Translations under genes and position numbers: made by a program | Assembly: GCA_022113835.1 (NCBI GenBank) | Contig: JAILWY010000023.1 | Location: 2,294,001 to 2,358,000 of the forward strand | Reading direction: 5' to 3' | Origin: Atopsyche davidsoni | Lineage: Eukaryota; Arthropoda; Insecta; Trichoptera; Hydrobiosidae | DNA length: 64,000 nucleotides | Shown here: positions 1 through 17,063 of the stretch, in pieces | Position numbering within the stretch: the stretch's first letter is position 1 | How the letters are laid out: each line of letters opens with the position of its first letter | The notes under the pieces: model-generated | The model's input: the letters and a program-made list of their open reading frames with translations, nothing else | Database searches by the model: none | Told to the model about the DNA's origin: nothing

Positions 1-689
1 AGCTCTGGCGGTACTGAGAGTTATTGCAGGTGTCGTTTTACAGCCGCGCAAGCAATCTGCACCTGGCTGAGCGAGAGGCAGCACATCCATCTCGCTCGCT
101 CTGTGCCGATTGTGTCTCAAGAGCTGCCCGTCGTTCATTATTTTATGTCGCATTGTTGTATTCTATAATTAACGTCGTGAAAAATGCCTACACGACGCAT
201 TTGACTACCGACCCTTGAGCTTCAAAAATTGACATAATTGGTTAACTTAGTTGCTATAGCGTACCTCAGACAATATTGTGTTTATAATCATAATCAATTG
301 ACGCGACTTAGCACCCATGAAAAAATCTTCAAAAGAATGCCTGACGCTGACGTAGACTCCCCGCACGCCACTGCTGTTTGTTTGTCTATCAATTACCAAT
401 CTTCTTAATTTTTATATACACTCTTTTATTCTGTTGAAACACTTATACTATAAGGTCTTTAAAAGAAATTCGCATTAAATAAAATTTTCAGTTGTTTTTT
501 TTTTTATAAATTAAATTTAACCGCCTCATCGTCTCTCCGCGCCAACAAAATTGTTTTTTTTAATTTTCTTTTCTAAATAATAAATTTTTATTTAAATCAA
601 ACTATATTTGTATGTTTGATTCGCGCAACGAAGCTACAGACTTGTCTTCGACTGAATCGACAGGCGCGCTCCAATTACATCATGCTTCG

Positions 690-775
690 GACTCGCCTGC
701 CAGGACCGGGGATCGAACCAGCGGAATCTCGGTCAATAGACAACGGCACTAACTGCTGAGCCAAAACGTAAACAC
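690..775 (-). repeat. tRNA-derived SINE head
   Basis: On the minus strand an A-box-like GGCTCAGCAGTTAGTGC (746-762) is followed 27 bases later by a near-perfect B box GGTTCGATCCCC (708-719). This is the internal RNA polymerase III promoter layout of a tRNA. No acceptor stem closes and the sequence runs on past the T-arm position, so it is read as a tRNA-derived SINE or tRNA pseudogene rather than a working tRNA gene. Confidence 0.6.
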
Positions 776-1034
776 ATCGCACCCTCACAATAAAGCTGTA
801 TTCGCATTTTTTTTATTTTTAACGAAATCCAGAAAAAAATCATCATACATATTTTTTTCGTTATACAGGCTTCGCAACTGAACGAGAATACGATATACGA
901 TGTAAACTGTAGATTTATTAAATATTTAATAATAATAATAATCATCATCGGGATACACGGTTGTTGAAAATTCATCACATTTGCGCTGAAGGCGCTTTTG
1001 CGAAGTAATCTTATATAAATAAACGAGCAGTTGA

Positions 1035-1049
1035 GGGGGGGGGGGGGGG
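1035..1049 (+). repeat. (G)15 homopolymer
   Basis: Fifteen uninterrupted G residues in an otherwise AT-rich stretch. A run of C of similar length lies near 41880. Such runs can form G-quadruplexes and are prone to length errors in sequencing. Confidence 0.9.
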
Positions 1050-1824
1050 CGTTTTACATTAAACCCCTCTGTTTACATCATAGACTTTATTGTTTATTTA
1101 GCGGAATTGTCTTGTGTCGCTAACACGGTGTTTCAAAACTTGTAGTATCACCGGAAATGAGAAGGTGAACTGCTAAAAAAAAATTGTTTGTACTACTTTC
1201 ACGCATTATCGGAATGAAAAGATTGATATATTAGTAGTGCTTGGCATGTGCGCTTGTAGTTAAATAGTCGTATGTGGCATGTGGGGGCAGTAAACAGCGA
1301 TGCTGACTCCTGGACCACGAGGCTGTATCATGCGTAATTAAAAAAAAATATATATATATATGTAAATATATCGTAAAGATAAGGTGCGCGTGACGTGTTT
1401 ACCTGTCGGGGGAACGTCACTCAAGCGAGCACCTTGCCGCTTATATTTAATGCGCACACGTCTTGGTGTTTTTCAGGCTGAAAAGTAAATACTTGCTTCT
1501 CCCCTTGGTAAATGTTTGAGGTGCTATTCTTAGTGATTTGGGACACGCTCGTCGCGCCGGCTCGCCGCCATTGCAGATTATATTGTTTCGCCCTCTGCGC
1601 CGGTGTGATTGCGTCAATATTTCATAACTCGATTGCTAGCGGTTAAATTGACTTTTAGTCTGTTTATTCGCGCCGGAATGTTCTCCACATTGAACTGCAT
1701 GGATTTCTTTTTTTTTCTGAAGAGCAAAATGGACGGGTTTCGCGATTCTCTTTTGGATGTGCCGATACGGATTGAAAGTTGTATTTTTATTGAATTTTTT
1801 TTTGCTTTGGAAATCGTATTTATT

Positions 1825-2107
1825 ATTCTTCTTTGTCAAGTGCCTCTCTTCAGAGGAGGTTGGCGACCATTTCACTGAGCATATATTCACGCTGAGCCAG
1901 TGTTCGTGGTGGGTACACCGCTTTTTTATATTGGAACGAAAAGTCTGCGTATTGCTGCTGCCTTACAAAGCTCTGGCGTTAAGATTTACAGAAACAATAT
2001 CACCTCGACAAGGTACTTCCAGAGCACATCCCTCCACAATCATTCCAAGTCCACTGCTCCATTACCGATGCTTTACACACGCTCAGGGTACAGAATGGCA
2101 GCCATGC
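1825..2107 (-). repeat. Dispersed repeat family A, copy 1 (LINE/SINE 3' tail)
   Basis: Copy of a roughly 300-bp repeat also seen at 19861-20161, 39231-39557, 48097-48329, 50046-50236 and 57818-58095. The minus strand is the natural sense: it ends in a block reading through GGTCGCCAACCTCCTCTGA and then a GAAGAA-type tail. The same end block closes the LINE fragment at 37680-38015, so the family is a 3'-tail fragment of that LINE or a SINE that borrows its tail. Confidence 0.75.
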
Positions 2108-4769
2108 ACAAGCAACAGAATGGAGAGAGCGAGTTTTGTAATCATGCGTTATTCTTGCTTATTGATATTTCAGTTTATTACGTACAAGGTAAAGTTTCAT
2201 AAATTATTGAAAAATATTATTCAATGAATAATCAGGAAAACCTCGTCGTTCTGTGATCATTTTATATAAACGAATAATTGAAAGTGTGTAGTTTAATAAA
2301 CAAAAAATAATATGAAAAGAACTCGGGTAACGTAAAGTCATCAGCGCGCGCTCGGAGTCGTTCGCTAGATTTATTGACCTCCGCCTATCGCACTTCAATG
2401 TAACTTCAATAGCATCGTCATTAGTGCATACTTGCATACCAATCCATTGTTTTGTTTAAACTCGTGTTTAAACAAAGGCATGCTATAGCCTAAAATGTGT
2501 ATGCCTATTCACCATGCGATTCATATTTAAATCTGGCATTTGTCCTCAAAATACGGTAAAATGTCGACTGTGAATCCAAAAGCGTGGGCCGGGTGACCCG
2601 ACAACATTCTTATAATATATTCCATATGTTACTGTCTTGGGTTTTATAAACTTCGTCACCAAATTATGAATAATTTCTAAAATTGTATTTACCATTCGAA
2701 ACGATGACTCTGGTTTAATTTTAGCATTTCAAACAAATTACCCAATATATATATTTTTTTATAGTAATATTGAAATTTAAATATTACTCTTTTTCTGTTT
2801 TAAAATCAATTTTCGTATAGAGTATGGTGTTAAATATTATGAGAATTTTTTTTATAATCTTAACCATCGTTTAGTAAAATTGAATAATTTTGTTCCTACT
2901 TTGAGTTATTACCAATATTTCACTTACTGTGAATATCACAAATATTTACGTTATACAAAAATATATTGAATTCTAGATATTTTCGTACACGTATCTATAT
3001 AATTAAAAAGTATTTGCTCATTAGTTTGACGATTACAGAAATATATTTACTTTGATGAATATATTGAATTCATAAAATTAACTTTGCCACCATCAATATT
3101 TTACTTACCAAAAATTTTATATAAAAAAACCCATATCAAAAAAATATTCAAAAAAACTTTTGTTTAAACCAGTTATAAGATTAGCTTTTAAAAGTATATC
3201 ATTTTCATTTTAAATTGGATTTATTATGATAAAATATTTAGTTTTGATAAAAAAAAAATTACCGACAAAGATATCAATATTTCAGTTAGTATAATTTTCT
3301 AAACTAACTTTTTTTTTAAATAATTGGTGTTTGTTATTAAAATAGACTTTTTTAATATATGTTTTATAATAAACGTACTTATTATGATCTTGCTGTGACC
3401 TCGCTATGAAAAGGTGCTGACGTGATTTATTGTTTTTTTATTTTTTTATTTTTTTATTTAATGTTTGTGTTAATAGATCTTCCGTGTTTTTAATGTTTAA
3501 GTCATAATTATTACACAAGTGCTTTGATTTTTTTTTTATTAAAAATTGTTAACAATCCGTATTGTGGAGGATGTCTCACCGATGTAAGTATTATTTATTT
3601 ATTTTCACATTAATTTATAAGAACTAATATTGCAATCTATCCTTTCTGCTGATCTTGACAAGACTCGCATATTTTGAATAATTTATATTGAAACAGGTAT
3701 GAGATTTATAACATCAGTTTTGAGATTCACCTGCCAAAGATCGAACTTATAGACTTATCTATTAAGAATCGAGCAATGTAACAAAGTATATAACAACACA
3801 TGTATTTTTTTAATTGCTTTTGCTATCACTGGTTTCACGTGCCTGGCGTCTCACAAAGGAAGCAGACGACAACATCCTTAATTGCGGCCATAAAGTGGCT
3901 CCATAGAAATGGATATTCTTATATATTTTCGCGGCTAGAGACCTCATTACCGTAATGCACGTACTTCTGGAGCTCAAGACCTAGCGGTCGCGGCTCAAAA
4001 ATTACCACGTGAGTGAGCATTCACGGCGACCCGTGCTAAATAACGACTATGCAATGCGGCCGTCTTGCGAATACGCTAGTGATGGGCGCAAATGAACCGA
4101 CCGTGATAAAAATATTTTTTTTTAAAATTATTTTTCCGCATCGCTGAACTCCAATTTCGTTATAAAAGTGAACTAAAATTCTCGGCGGCTTTTCGCCTCC
4201 AATTTCGAATGAATATTTAATTGTCCGATCTGTAATTCTCAGAGGGGCTTTTTTTTTTTTTTTTATAATCAGATCGGTTACCCGAAATTCATTTTGTTAA
4301 ACTGAAAAACGCGATTACTTCATTTTTGTAAAAAAAATTCCAATCAACTATCCGTATTCACGTTTTGTTAGAGCATTCAACTATTCGACACAAAACTGTA
4401 AACGATTTTTTATTCCTTGAATTTCTCTATCGTTTATGTGGACAAAAATTTTATAAAATGTTTGATCATCTGAATTTAATTTTTTACTGGTTGTTTTTTT
4501 TTTGCGCGAAAATAGACCGAGCTCTATTTCTCAATAGTTTTAATTTTGTCCAAACTATTGAATATCCAACAGTACGAATTCTCGATTGATGTCGGCGTGT
4601 CGTGTTGAATTGTTTTCGATTATTCAAATCAATTAGAGTTGTTCTTTGCGAAAATTACCAGACCGGTAATCCGATCGTCTGAACCCAGATTCACGACAGC
4701 TTTTTTTTGCCTAAAAAATATCCTAACATCCGAATATGCGATTAAAGTTATCGCCCATCGATTATTCGG

Positions 4770-5036
4770 TAATGGCCACCTAAGCTCACGGCACTCGTAG
4801 TGTTGTCTCTGTCGCGCGCCCCTGCGACCCCCGCGTGCGCCAGAGGGAGACGGGGCGCCGACACATTTGTTTGCGAGTTCGCTCTCGTTACCGCGATTGC
4901 ATAACGACTCGCGGCCGCTATGAGCGACGTAATGCCCGGCGGAGCTTTTTCGCTGAGCACACAGAGTTTGTATTATGCACCGGGCGGTGTGGATTAGAAC
5001 TCCGGCCTAAGTACTAATGAGCTTAGAGTATAAATA
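4770..5036 (+). promoter_or_regulatory. CpG-rich tract with TATA-like box, possible AHCYL promoter
   Basis: A GC- and CpG-rich block (about 4780-5000) stands out from the AT-rich surroundings and is followed by TATAAATA at 5029-5036, some 400 bases upstream of the first AHCYL coding candidate. Position and composition suit a promoter and 5' UTR, but I see no convincing initiator at the right distance, so this is a weak inference. Confidence 0.25.
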
Positions 5037-5433
5037 AAGTGCTGGTCTGCATTGCTTTTACTTGCAAAATAAACGGTTTAAAATTAAAATTTACTAATAC
5101 AATTAAAAATATATTCAAATGTAAAGCAGAAAATTGTCCTAGTATATTTGAAATCTACAAATAGCTTTAATAAATACGTCGATCTTTCAGACTGTTGCAG
5201 TTAGAGTTAGCGCTCATGAACATTCAGCAAAGTCTTTGAAGCTCGTTTTTAAGGATTTAGGTTTATCAAGGAAGCTAGTGGCCTCATTTCTTGAAGACCT
5301 CACTTGCGGTTTTCTCTCAGATTTATTCGGGTAGAGCAAAGATGTCAGATTAGCCTGACTTTCGTTCTCAAATAAAGAAGAATTTTATAGACTTTGCTGA
5401 AAGTTTGCGAGCGTCAACTTCAAGTTCATAACA

Positions 5434-9537
<4,104 letters not shown>

Positions 9538-9722
9538 GGGTAACCTGAACACCAGCGCGCTCCAGCACACGCTCCCGGCGACTCCGTACATCTCAGCCCT
9601 CTGCAGAGAGCGGCTTGTTTATGAGATTGGTGAACCTTACACGCTGGATTGAGTGCTGAAACGTTTCACATGCCTCCTATATGCTAATTCATTCTAAACA
9701 GTAAAAGTTATATATATTTTTA

Positions 9723-9728
9723 AATAAA
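9723..9728 (+). terminator. Proximal AHCYL polyadenylation signal
   Basis: AATAAA about 190 bases after the AHCYL stop codon, the first canonical signal downstream. A second one at 17195-17200 could serve a much longer 3' UTR. Confidence 0.55.
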
Positions 9729-12700
9729 TTCACCAATGTCAATTGAAGCTGCTGTGTATTTAAGAGTAATGTGTTTTCATCTTCATGCCAATATTATGTA
9801 GCAGTTTATTGTGTCAACCTCAAAAAAACAGAAATTTAGAGAATTCAAGGTGACATATTAAGCTTTTATCAATTTTGAGTTTCTTTTTTATTAGTTTCTT
9901 GTTCGATCAAAATTTGTACTAAATAATTAAATATTGAAAAATTCCCAATTCTGAGGGATTGGATTAATTGAAGGTAAAGTAGTAATTTCAAAGATTTTGA
10001 AAATTACTGTCCAAACCAGGTTTATTATATCACATTTTCCAAATTAAATGCATTTATAGACACGTGGAAATTAATTAAATGGTAACTTTTCTAAACAAAT
10101 ATCAAAAAAGTTTAATATCTAGTTCTCTTTGTTATAATTTAATGTGTGTTAACAGCACTCAGAATTTATTATTGTCATTGAGGTGGAAACATTGTTGTGC
10201 TGACAATTTTCATTAGAAGTCTGCTTTTGGACATGAAAAGTTTTGGCACTCAATCTGTAAGACGTGTAAAGGTGTGACGCGGCTTAAATGAATAATCGGA
10301 CAATGTCCAGGTAGATATAATAAATACAGCTTTATAAACAGATCTTATTTGTGATGAACTACATTGTTTGGGGCGTAATTTGAATGAAGTTATCACCTCA
10401 CTGGTGCCACGTTGATTTTATGCCTTCTTTCACGTTCTGAAGATTTATATCATTATCTGTTCTTTAAGATATGCCGTGCGATCTCGCGTATCCTGATTTC
10501 TTGGAATAAATCTAATTGTCGCATTAAAAAATGTTTTTTATACACTAATGACAAATCTTAATATATTTGTAACAATTATATACTTAATTTTCATTACTTG
10601 TTTGATTATTTATATTTTAAATATATATTTTATATGTTTTTATTTATACATTTTTACAATTTTGCTTTTAATCTCTGTATCAAATGAATACTTTGTCAAT
10701 CGGCTGAGGACGAATAATATGGCAGTGAGGATGAAATCTTATGACAAATTAAAAGTATTTTCAGATATATTATGACAATAGGTTGTCAGTGTAAAGTAGT
10801 TAATTATATTAAAAAAATAATTATAAATCACTAGCGATTGTTCGAAATGAAAACGTACCAATTGATTTTGACATCAGAGCAGTTAATCCACTGTCAGGGT
10901 CTCACCCGACTATGAAATCGATGGCAACTTTTTTTTATCATTCATATGAATGCAAAACGAAATGATGGCTACAAAGACTAAAGGAATATTTAACTGACTT
11001 TTTCATGGTAATGGCATTTTCGTATGCAATAGCGATTCTGTAAATACCGAGTCCATTATAAGATCATTATTTATTTTTGTAATTATATATCATATTTTCT
11101 TATCAAATAAATATATTAATGATAATCAACTTTTGATTGTATATTTCTTTCACTCTGATATTATTTTGTCTGATCCGTTGTTTTGTTTTATCAGTGATAA
11201 ATAAATTGTTATACCAAAAAATATCACCGTGCACAAAATTAATTTTCTATGATTGAATATCCCAGTTTATACAGAAAATTATTGGCGTAAATAAATATTA
11301 TTCTATATCATTTATGTGCAATTTTGTGGACACAGACTCATAACTCAATAAATCATTTATGTACGTATTTGTGGCCACACAGTATTGACAAAATGACTAT
11401 TTCGTCCACTATTGGATACTTAGGTGTTTAAAGAATCACAATTGCATATTTGGGCTTAGTTAAGGTACCCGAAAATGTTAAAGAGCCAATCCTACCAATA
11501 AAGATAGTAATTGTAGGTGTAGCCATTTGAATTGATAGAAGTACTTTGTTATTTTTTGTAAAGTTGCCCATTGTGAAAAGAAGGCTGGTTCAGCAAACAT
11601 TCCTCCACTCGTCAAGAGAGTGAATTCGTGTATCCTTAGTACAACAGAGCTTCTGCTTCATTCTAGAATGAGTCGGACGCCATCCTCGATGTAGGCAGAC
11701 TGCTAGCGGTAGAAACAAATTCAAATCATACTCGTAAGGAAAATTAACGTCGCCCTTCTAAAGAGTGATTCCATTTTGGATTGTAAATAATTAATCTGGG
11801 TTGTAGAAATAAATGGTAGATTGTTCGTAATTGAGCTGAAAGTTGAATAATATGCGCGATTGTCAGTCGTTAGGTCAGGTTATGTTGCCAGAATGTATGT
11901 ACTTACAGGAAAATGATAAAATAGTTAAGTCATTTTAAATATTGATCTATTGCCAGTGGTTTTATTTTACATTGTTAAAAATTTAGTCCATATTATTTTG
12001 TGTAATATTGTAAATTGAATGACTTTGTGACTTGACGTTTTGGGTTCATTGAAATGTTTTCATATAAACCCAAATTAATATTGAACAAATAATGAAACGA
12101 GAAATCACGAAATCTTATAAATTATGCATTTTACTGCCGGTTACTTAAATATTTCACAAAACAAGTCCATATTTTCTTTAGAAAAATTCTTGTCAGCTTT
12201 GATTTATTAGGAAAAAATAACCTTTTACTGTTACTTCTTTCCCTTACAAATCTTTTGAAATTTTGTTACCGTGCATCGCTTATCGAGGTTGGAAAGACTT
12301 GAGCATCCCCGGTCGCAAATCCTCAATTTGAAAAAGGTCGGGTCATCGACAGGTTTAAAAGATGATGGATGTTTCAATAAACTCAAAACGTGAAAATACT
12401 ATAACTCGACAAGTCATTTATACATCAAAACATTGAATACAAATGTCACTTATTTGTACTTAGTCAAACGGTGCCTAGCTATGTATATTTTGATCTTTTT
12501 TACAAGAAAAATATAAAATGTGCAAAAAGTCCATAAGAATATGAATATTTTTAGTAATTCATGTGTCAACTTTGTATTATGATTTTATTACTCTGAGAAT
12601 CGGGATATAATATGAAATTATAGTGGACCCTTACTTTTACAAACTGATCAATAACCGCGAATGTTCAATCCATTTTGAAGTTTCCAGCATATATCTCAGT

Positions 12701-14561
12701 ATCTTCAAAATCTGGTTATTTCCTAGGTACTAATTCAAAACTTAATTTGTGTCCATACACTCCGATCGTTTCTTTGCACCGGTCACGGGCTTCCATAGCA
12801 ACTGAGCTTGTAATATCTCTTATCTATTTCCAGTTGTGTCACAAAGTTTTGAGTGTAGGGGTCTGCTGTATAAAACAACTGAAACCTCAAATAATGAAAT
12901 CTATTTTTTAAGCTGATTTTGAATCTGTCAAAATATATATAATGTATGAAAATACCTTAAAGTATATTTTTTAATTGCACGATATATATGTATTATATAA
13001 ACTCTACAATTGTTTCTTGTTGTTTAAATTAATTTTACATTACTCCTAAGTACTTAAGAGCACCTACGTAGGCGCGATTTCACTTATACTTCACCCTATA
13101 CACAGGTTATAATTTTACATTAAAATATAGCTTCCAACTTAACACTATTTGCTCTTTTTTTTTTCTTCGGAATTCAACCAAATCCGATATTAACAAACAC
13201 ACCAACATAACAAATAAGACAGAGAATTATATAACGGTGAATCTTATTGTTGTAAATTACTATAACGTAGTCTATAAGTAGGAAAAATTTTCGCAATTGG
13301 ATCGGATACCGGCTTTAGATTCATCCCTATCGAATTGCGTCAATTGCGCCACGGTAAAGCGCACTCGTATTGTTGCATCGGTCGTACAAAACTTAAATGA
13401 TAACCCGTCTCGTTTGATTTTTTATATTACATGAAATAACCGCCTCAGCATGCCGATTGCGTTTTACCGTGACAGACTAATGTATAAAAATATACTGTTT
13501 ATCATGTTTTTAACTTGTTACAGAAAAAAAAAATGTTTTGAGACTGCCTTATGTAAAAGTTACCTACAAATGTAATTCTTTATTGCAGGCTTACCAACTT
13601 TGTGGTTCAATAAAATATGAATATTTTTTTAAGCAATCAATGCCCCCATGAGATCACAGTGAATAAATGCCACTCCTAAGGAAATATATTAGAGTTTCAA
13701 ACCCATAAGCATCCTTACACCGAGGCTACCTGGTTTAGCGGCAAGCAATTGACAATCGTACCACTTTTTCATGTTTTAAAACGATGTGTGGTCATATTTA
13801 TTGTGAACAATTGAGATATGATGCCTATTTTCTCATCTCTGAATGCAAATGGCTTATAAAAAGACTTAATCACATGACGGTGGCCACATATTTTTTTAAT
13901 ACTGTCCTTTTGGAGAGGCGGCTTTGGTCAGATGGTCTTCTTTGCTCTTGAATGACCGTCGGATAAGTTGGCGAGCCTGCAGTGAAGGTATGGAGACTTT
14001 TTTGGCTGAATAAGCCCCACCTTTTGCCTTTAAATAGAAATGGCTGACATTTTTTGTACATACTTTGAGAATATAAAGTAAATAGACAATGTTATATAGT
14101 AAATTATGTAAAAATGTAAAACATCTCCCTAGGTATACATTTTGCACAATTAATCTTGTCTTGGATATCTTCGTGTGTATCCAGATTTTTCAGTTGGACT
14201 AATTTTTTCTCTTATCAAACTAGTTCTTAAGAAAATAGAATATCAAACAATAGCGAAGTTTGTATCTCATCGAGTACTTAGGTCTGGTTTCTTCAATCTT
14301 GATAAATTTTTATTTTTAGTGTTACTATATTTACGGTTTTGTATGGTGATCTAAATTATTTCGTGCCTCAACAAACATTTCCGATTCGTGAAAGTCACGT
14401 ATTAAAAAAATTATTTATTATGTTTTTTTTGTAAATAATCACTACAGTTGTCAGATGAAAGAAACCTATAATTATATTTATTTAATGTTCAATCGGTATC
14501 ACTCTAATAAATAATTTTGAAGAAACCGTTATGTTAATTTTTTTTAAACCGTTAACTACTG

Positions 14562-14612
14562 TTTAAAAACCAGGCATTGTATATGGATATAATGTAATGC
14601 CTGGTTTTTAAA
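14562..14612 (+). ncRNA. Perfect 17-bp hairpin, possible pre-miRNA-like or small inverted repeat
   Basis: Arms 14562-14578 (ending CCAGGCATT) and 14596-14612 (starting AATGCCTGG) are perfect complements around a 17-nt loop that can itself pair partly as AT-rich stem. The size resembles a short pre-miRNA hairpin or a tiny foldback element. No second copy was noticed in the window. Confidence 0.35.
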
Positions 14613-16966
14613 TTTTAATATTTTAATATTACAATGTAGGTGGTACTCATTCCAAAAAGTCAAAAACAGTAATGTGAACAGTTATAAAATATGCTTAAAA
14701 AAATTCTTGCCTCGATGACATGTTAGAGTATGTCCAAATAAAAGATAGAATCAATTCTATTGCTTTGTTGGAATACGTAGAAAAGAGTTGAAAAATTGTT
14801 TTTAATGAAAACAATAACTAACTTGTGTTCATAAAACGTTAGATTTAATTTGGCTGATGACATTAAGAAATTTTTTAAATTCAATTAACTAATCAATTAT
14901 CGTTTTAAACAACCAGCTACTTAATGCAATTTTATTCAAAGAATGTTAATTTTGTACCTTGTTGAGATCTAAGTATTATGTACTTATTTAATTGTTTTTA
15001 TTTGTCCTATACACGTGCCTCTTAGACTTCACCGTAAAGTAATTGCTTACTAAACTTTACTATTAACATTGTACGTAATGGCACCTCTCTTCTACAATAT
15101 TAGGAAACCTTTTGAGATGAGTTTATTTAAAAATGAAGAAATTCAAATATATCAAGTACAATCGTAGATCCTCAATTTAGCTACTAGGCAGTTAATATAA
15201 TATATATTTATATATTACATTTACTTTTCTTTTAATGACGATATCTGCTTTTGATAGTAGTGGTTAGACCTGAAGATCGATGAAAAAAACAACCATAATG
15301 CTATTTTACTGAATTAATTGTTGCTTGAAGCTTAATTGACGTTCTACTTTTCATTTCAATATAAATAGAAGTACCAAGTCTAATTTATCCCAAAAGTGGG
15401 GTCCCAAATTTTTATTTTATATCTCTTTTTTTTTTCTGCATACAAGTCACGCTCATTCTGACAAACGAAGGGTATAATTTATTAAAAATTGTTTTTACTC
15501 AGGGTTCAATCGCTGAACTTGCAAATTTGTCAAATAGAGCTTCGTAATATCTTGGTGAAGGGTAAAGACATTTGAGTTATTCTAATTTAAATAATGTACG
15601 CTTTTATAATGAAGATCAGGTATTTAAAATTACTTTATGTTGTATTATATTATATGTTTTACAATAATGCATTCATCTCCAGAATATTGGGGGACCTCTA
15701 TTTCACCGCAGCCTCCTACAGTAGAGGCCAGAGTACTTAGCGCCACCACATGCAAACTTGCAAATTTAAATGCATTTGCAAACCAAAAAGTTGCAGCTAT
15801 CTATTTTGATGCCCACGGCAGCTGACGATTGCCGTTACATTTGACACAGCATAATTTATGATTATTTTTTGTTATATATATGGCCCAGGCTGCCATTTGT
15901 TTTTGGTCACTCTGGCTTCCTGCGAAGGCCCATCTAATATTTTACGAGATGGCTGTAGGTTTTTATTGTCCTATGACTAGAATTTTATTAGTGAATTAAG
16001 TTACAACAGAATATATTATTTTAGATATTATATAAATTTTATTATTTTTAACCTGTTCAATTCAATTCCAATGTACAAATGTATTTAAAAATCTATTTTG
16101 TTATTATATTTACGGGATGTTTGTCTCTTGATCAGCTTTTGATTTTAAGCTATATTTTTATGAAACCGTTTTGAACACTGTTTTGCAAGAATGATTTTGT
16201 TTGCCTCCACATGATTTGTGCACTCCTAATAACGATGCTTGCTAACCCAATAATAAAATAGATTCGACACCATTCCGCCCTCCTGACCAAAGGTGTAGCA
16301 ATATTCAAACCAGGTGTACAATTGTTATCTTTTCTAAATTTACAGGCTCTGCTTCTTTCACCCTTTTCGAAACGCTTATAACATTCCAGGCCTGAACTAA
16401 AAAACTTATATTTTATATTTGTTAATAATTGTGTAAGGCAATATCGGCAAATGACTACCGCAGATCTTGCACTAAAGTTTCATAAGAATTTATTTGATTA
16501 TTCTTTCCGGTGAAAGATGAGATTTCAAAACCTTACTTTTCACATCACATCAAATCAGTTTTCTGATTGCGTATTCTGTACATCATTGGACTATTTTTTT
16601 GGAGACCACGTATTATACTCACTCAACTTAGTAAAGTGGCTTTGTGCAGAAAAAACCGTAGTGACTATTTTCGTGATAATATCTTCCATACATAATTGTC
16701 CTGCTTTCGAATTTTCGTTCAATTATAAAATCTGAAAAACATCTTATAAAATAAAATGTCCTTCAGGTCTTAATTATAAGACTGCAATATTTCCTATTTG
16801 TATTTGCTGATAGCATATATAAATTATATTGTAATGTTAATCTGTTATCATCGATTAATTGCCTTATGAAAAATTCAACAGCATTTTACACCTGCGAATA
16901 AATCTAAACACCTTTTGTTAGGGGAACAATTAGTCTTTAATAAATATTCTACAGATTTTTCAATAC

Positions 16967-17063
16967 AGACGCTACAGTTGTGTGTTAATATGTTTTTTTG
17001 TACAAATTGATTTGAAGAATTTAATTTTGAAAAGAATTGTATTTTATTCGGACTGTAGCGTCT
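16967..17063. repeat. 11-bp perfect inverted repeat with 75-nt spacer
   Basis: AGACGCTACAG at 16967-16977 and its exact complement CTGTAGCGTCT at 17053-17063 enclose an AT-rich spacer. This could be the ends of a small decayed MITE or a long-range RNA stem. Function unknown. Confidence 0.4.

Larger units (their letters stand above)
1..4700. other. AT-rich spacer upstream of the AHCYL gene
   Basis: No exon with recognisable protein similarity was found on either strand. The first 220 bases are relatively CpG-rich and have an open frame, but the translation resembles nothing known to me. Most of 2450-4600 is A+T-rich sequence with homopolymer runs. The recognisable parts are a tRNA-derived SINE (690-775), a poly-G run (1035-1049) and a dispersed repeat (1825-2107). 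An upstream AHCYL exon encoding the serine-rich IRBIT N-terminus was looked for here and not found. Confidence 0.6.

Noticed and set aside
24..218. 64-codon frame at the window start
   Set aside because: CpG-rich but without similarity to AHCYL N-termini or anything else I recognise, and no donor that would link it in phase to 5499.
10548..10775. 75-codon hydrophobic frame
   Set aside because: Ile/Tyr/Phe-rich translation of very AT-rich DNA; no start context, domain or splice support.
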